64,000 nt of DNA from an uncultured Bacteroidota bacterium (GTDB lineage Bacteria; Bacteroidota; Bacteroidia; JABEUT01): contig CAIPDV010000103.1 of assembly GCA_903863935.1 (NCBI GenBank), forward strand, positions 1-64,000. The letters run 5' to 3'. A program made the translations under genes and the position numbers. Positions 62,169-64,000 of this stretch are shown piece after piece (within the stretch, counting starts at the first letter, position 1; each line of letters begins with the position of its first letter). The notes below the pieces were generated by a model. The model was not told the origin of the DNA and did not search any database. It saw only the letters and a program-made list of their open reading frames with translations.

Positions 62169-63584
62169 CTAACGCGAATTAGTTGGTTCAATCTTGCCAA
62201 ATCTCGAAAATCCTTTTTTAGTTTGTTCTGTAGCAGCCATTTTTTTGTCTACATAGTGCCTTTTAACAATATTAGCAGAATCATGCCCAGTAAGATTTTC
62301 CGCATGTCCATCTGTGAGAATATCCTTTTGAGTGGCGTCTAATTTCCTTAAACTTTTAAATGTTAGATTTTTCCCTGTATTAAGCAACGTATAATAATGT
62401 TTAAAACCGCCTGATAATATCCTTTTTATTTCCTTTTCTCTTTCCAAGTCCTCTATTATTTCTGGTACTAAAACATATTCGTCAGTGCCTTTTTTGTTAT
62501 CATAGCCATACTCTTTTAGTGCTTCTTGGAATTCCAAAGATATTGGTAATATTTTCCGTTTCTTCTGTTTTTGATTAGTGGTTTTTTTCAACTTATTGAC
62601 TTTATGGTCCTCAATACTTAAATATACTGGCTTTCCGTCTTCCTCCACTATATCTGTAAATTTAAAATAAATAATATCATTTAATCTACCGCCAAGTTCA
62701 AGAGAAATATAAAGTCCTTTAGCCAGCCAGGGGCGATAGAAATGGAGGTAACGACTCTCGCCTTTATGTTTTGTTTTCTTTACAAATGTCCCGCTTTCCG
62801 GAGTAATTAGTGCTATTAAGTCTTGGAATTCTTTCACCGGAATTGCCGTTGGTTCAAGTGTCACGTCTTGCTTCTCTATCTTTTTAAAATACCTTTTAGA
62901 TATGTAGTCATTATCCAATAGCCAGATTTCAAATGAGTTGATATTTGTTCTGAAATTATTAAAAGTAGAAGGATTGGGATATCTAATTCCCAGTTCTTTA
63001 AAATACCAGCCTACAACATTTTTATCAATATCTGAAACTCGTGATTCCCGGAAATCTTTGCCATGTGCTTCAATGACGTCTTTTAATATGTAGACAGCAT
63101 CCATAACACTGTCAATATACGCTTTTTCTCTATTTTTTACTAAATGTTCGGGCACTCCTTCGTCATTTAAAAATTTGTAATATTCTAATAATGCACGTTC
63201 CAATAGCACCTCATTTTTTGAATATTCATTGCTTGTAGAAGATTTCAAGTTTGGAGTCCTTTCCGGCACCTCGGTATTATCTGTTTTATTTTTTACCTTT
63301 TTACGATATTTATCAGCAGCACTAACTGCTTTGGCATAGTCTCTTGTGTCCAATAATTTTGTTTTACGACCGTTTTCTGTTCCAGGCATATGAACAATCA
63401 CCTTGTATCTATGTGATTTCAGTTTATCACACTCCTCAATAGGATCGGTGCATTCTTTAAGAGGCAACCCGCTTTTGCCACATACTTTTTTTACGCATGC
63501 GTGGCAGGAGGGGCACCAAACCCGGAGCCCTTTATAATTTTCATTGAAAAGCGGTTTTAAATTACGCCGCGGTATTTTTGCCAT
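62169..63584 (-). CDS. Tyrosine recombinase with Cys-rich N-terminal extension
   Basis: From ATG 63584 the protein has 471 residues. The C-terminal half has the catalytic pattern: Arg in ELGGRLNDIIYFKF, the Lys/Arg box SLRKLDATQKD, a Gly-His (LTGHDSANIV) and the Tyr in RHYVDKK. SLRKL is a variant of the usual HxLR. The middle holds the SAM-like core-binding domain. The N-terminus is unusual: Cys 24, 27, 30, 35, 45 and 52 (WCPSCHAC, VCGKSG, KECTD, EECDK) suggest a zinc-binding module ahead of the arm-binding part. The start at 63584 gives a 23-base overlap with the upstream gene. The element extends right of the window. Confidence 0.83.
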   Translation of the reverse strand: MAKIPRRNLKPLFNENYKGLRVWCPSCHACVKKVCGKSGLPLKECTDPIEECDKLKSHRYKVIVHMPGTENGRKTKLLDTRDYAKAVSAADKYRKKVKNKTDNTEVPERTPNLKSSTSNEYSKNEVLLERALLEYYKFLNDEGVPEHLVKNREKAYIDSVMDAVYILKDVIEAHGKDFRESRVSDIDKNVVGWYFKELGIRYPNPSTFNNFRTNINSFEIWLLDNDYISKRYFKKIEKQDVTLEPTAIPVKEFQDLIALITPESGTFVKKTKHKGESRYLHFYRPWLAKGLYISLELGGRLNDIIYFKFTDIVEEDGKPVYLSIEDHKVNKLKKTTNQKQKKRKILPISLEFQEALKEYGYDNKKGTDEYVLVPEIIEDLEREKEIKRILSGGFKHYYTLLNTGKNLTFKSLRKLDATQKDILTDGHAENLTGHDSANIVKRHYVDKKMAATEQTKKGFSRFGKIEPTNSR

Positions 63585-63927
63585 AGAGTCTTTCATAAAA
63601 TTCAATTTCAATAGGTGTTTTTGGTACCAAGGCTTCCATAGTATTTTTGGCAACCATCTTATTTTTTAAGTGTTCTAAATCTGTAATATTCTGATTACAG
63701 TATATGCTCCAGGCTTCTTGCCACTTGCCTTTGTAAAGTTTTTTAAGTTGTTCTATAAAATCAGCATAAAAAACATAATAAAACTGCTGCCGGACAATGC
63801 ATTTTATTTTCTTCTCTGGGTGAGATAGAATTACAACATCATTATTAATACACCATTTTTCTGCGGAGCGTTTGTCCTTATAGTGTAGCAATTTTGCCGC
63901 TTCAATTAGAGTGAGTGTGTCTAACAT
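63562..63927 (-). CDS. Small HTH-like DNA-binding protein upstream of the integrase
   Basis: The 121-residue protein begins LDTLTLIEAAKLLHYKDKRSAEKWCINNDVVILSHPEKKIKCI, which resembles the N-terminal HTH of small excisionase-like regulators. The rest is basic, with aromatic residues, and ends EFYERLYGKNTAA. It overlaps the integrase start by 23 bases and is probably co-transcribed. It may act in excision or control of the integrase. The family is not certain. Confidence 0.6.
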   Translation of the reverse strand: MLDTLTLIEAAKLLHYKDKRSAEKWCINNDVVILSHPEKKIKCIVRQQFYYVFYADFIEQLKKLYKGKWQEAWSIYCNQNITDLEHLKNKMVAKNTMEALVPKTPIEIEFYERLYGKNTAA

Positions 63928-64000
63928 TATTACAAATAATTAAATATTAAATAAAGGAAATGCAAACCATATTCTATAATTTCTGACAAAGGATTCGCCC

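Overview
The window is a piece of a Bacteroidota chromosome (AT-rich, clearly environmental or gliding-type rather than enteric). Several features point there. The surface proteins carry SprB-type repeats and end in type IX secretion system (T9SS) sorting domains of both the A and the B (gliding-associated, CHU_C-like) class. There is a SusC-like TonB receptor with a carboxypeptidase-regulatory N-domain, and a LytTR regulator with a TPR histidine kinase. Several genes have the Bacteroidota -7 promoter TAnnTTTG just upstream. I cannot fix genus or family from this sequence.

Layout. (1) 1-6702 is a decayed defence/mobile island: IS21-end-like repeats, a TPR gene, an intact prokaryotic viperin homologue (ddhNTP-synthase family) overlapping a truncated nucleotide kinase, a 5' fragment of a STAS-like gene with its own promoter, a 5'-truncated DNA methyltransferase, an AbiEii-type nucleotidyltransferase with its wHTH partner and paired palindromic operators, an excisionase-like protein, orphan palindromes and the C-terminal part of a large serine recombinase. 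(2) 6702-24439 is a surface-protein cluster: a truncated adhesin fragment fused to the recombinase remnant, two convergent paralogous SprB-repeat proteins (7938-10385 and 10713-13562), an MBL hydrolase, a 1127-residue pseudo-peptidase/TolB/outer-membrane-barrel protein, and a 1892-residue protein with 13 SprB repeats. (3) 24451-26153 is a small minus-strand operon with an ECF sigma factor and an SRPBCC protein.

(4) 26375-33778 is a second defence island. A TonB receptor is frameshifted and then cut off where the N-terminus of an SNF2/RapA-like helicase gene begins. Next come a YgjP-like metallopeptidase, a full HsdR without HsdM or HsdS, a truncated Fic-wHTH gene and a serine-recombinase tail that abuts tRNA-Ser(UGA). 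(5) 33864-61606 is mostly ordinary chromosome: tandem M13 peptidases, lipB, a PGI/PMI-type SIS isomerase, a four-gene MORN/DUF3857 operon, a LytTR two-component system, an rsmI-like gene, a low-molecular-weight phosphatase, rlmH, nadC, a GNAT gene, a DUF4159 gene, a SpoU-type methyltransferase, murB, proline dehydrogenase and a seven-repeat T9SS cargo protein. (6) 61669-64000 is the end of a third mobile element: phased 11-bp repeats, direct repeats, a tyrosine recombinase with a Cys-rich N-terminus and a small DNA-binding protein running to the window edge.

The most interesting system is the viperin locus at 1025-2054. The enzyme looks complete, while its overlapping kinase partner and the genes downstream are broken. 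The second theme is repeated breakage and re-joining of defence genes at recombinase remnants in three separate places. All calls were made by reading the sequence and translations; no database search was run.
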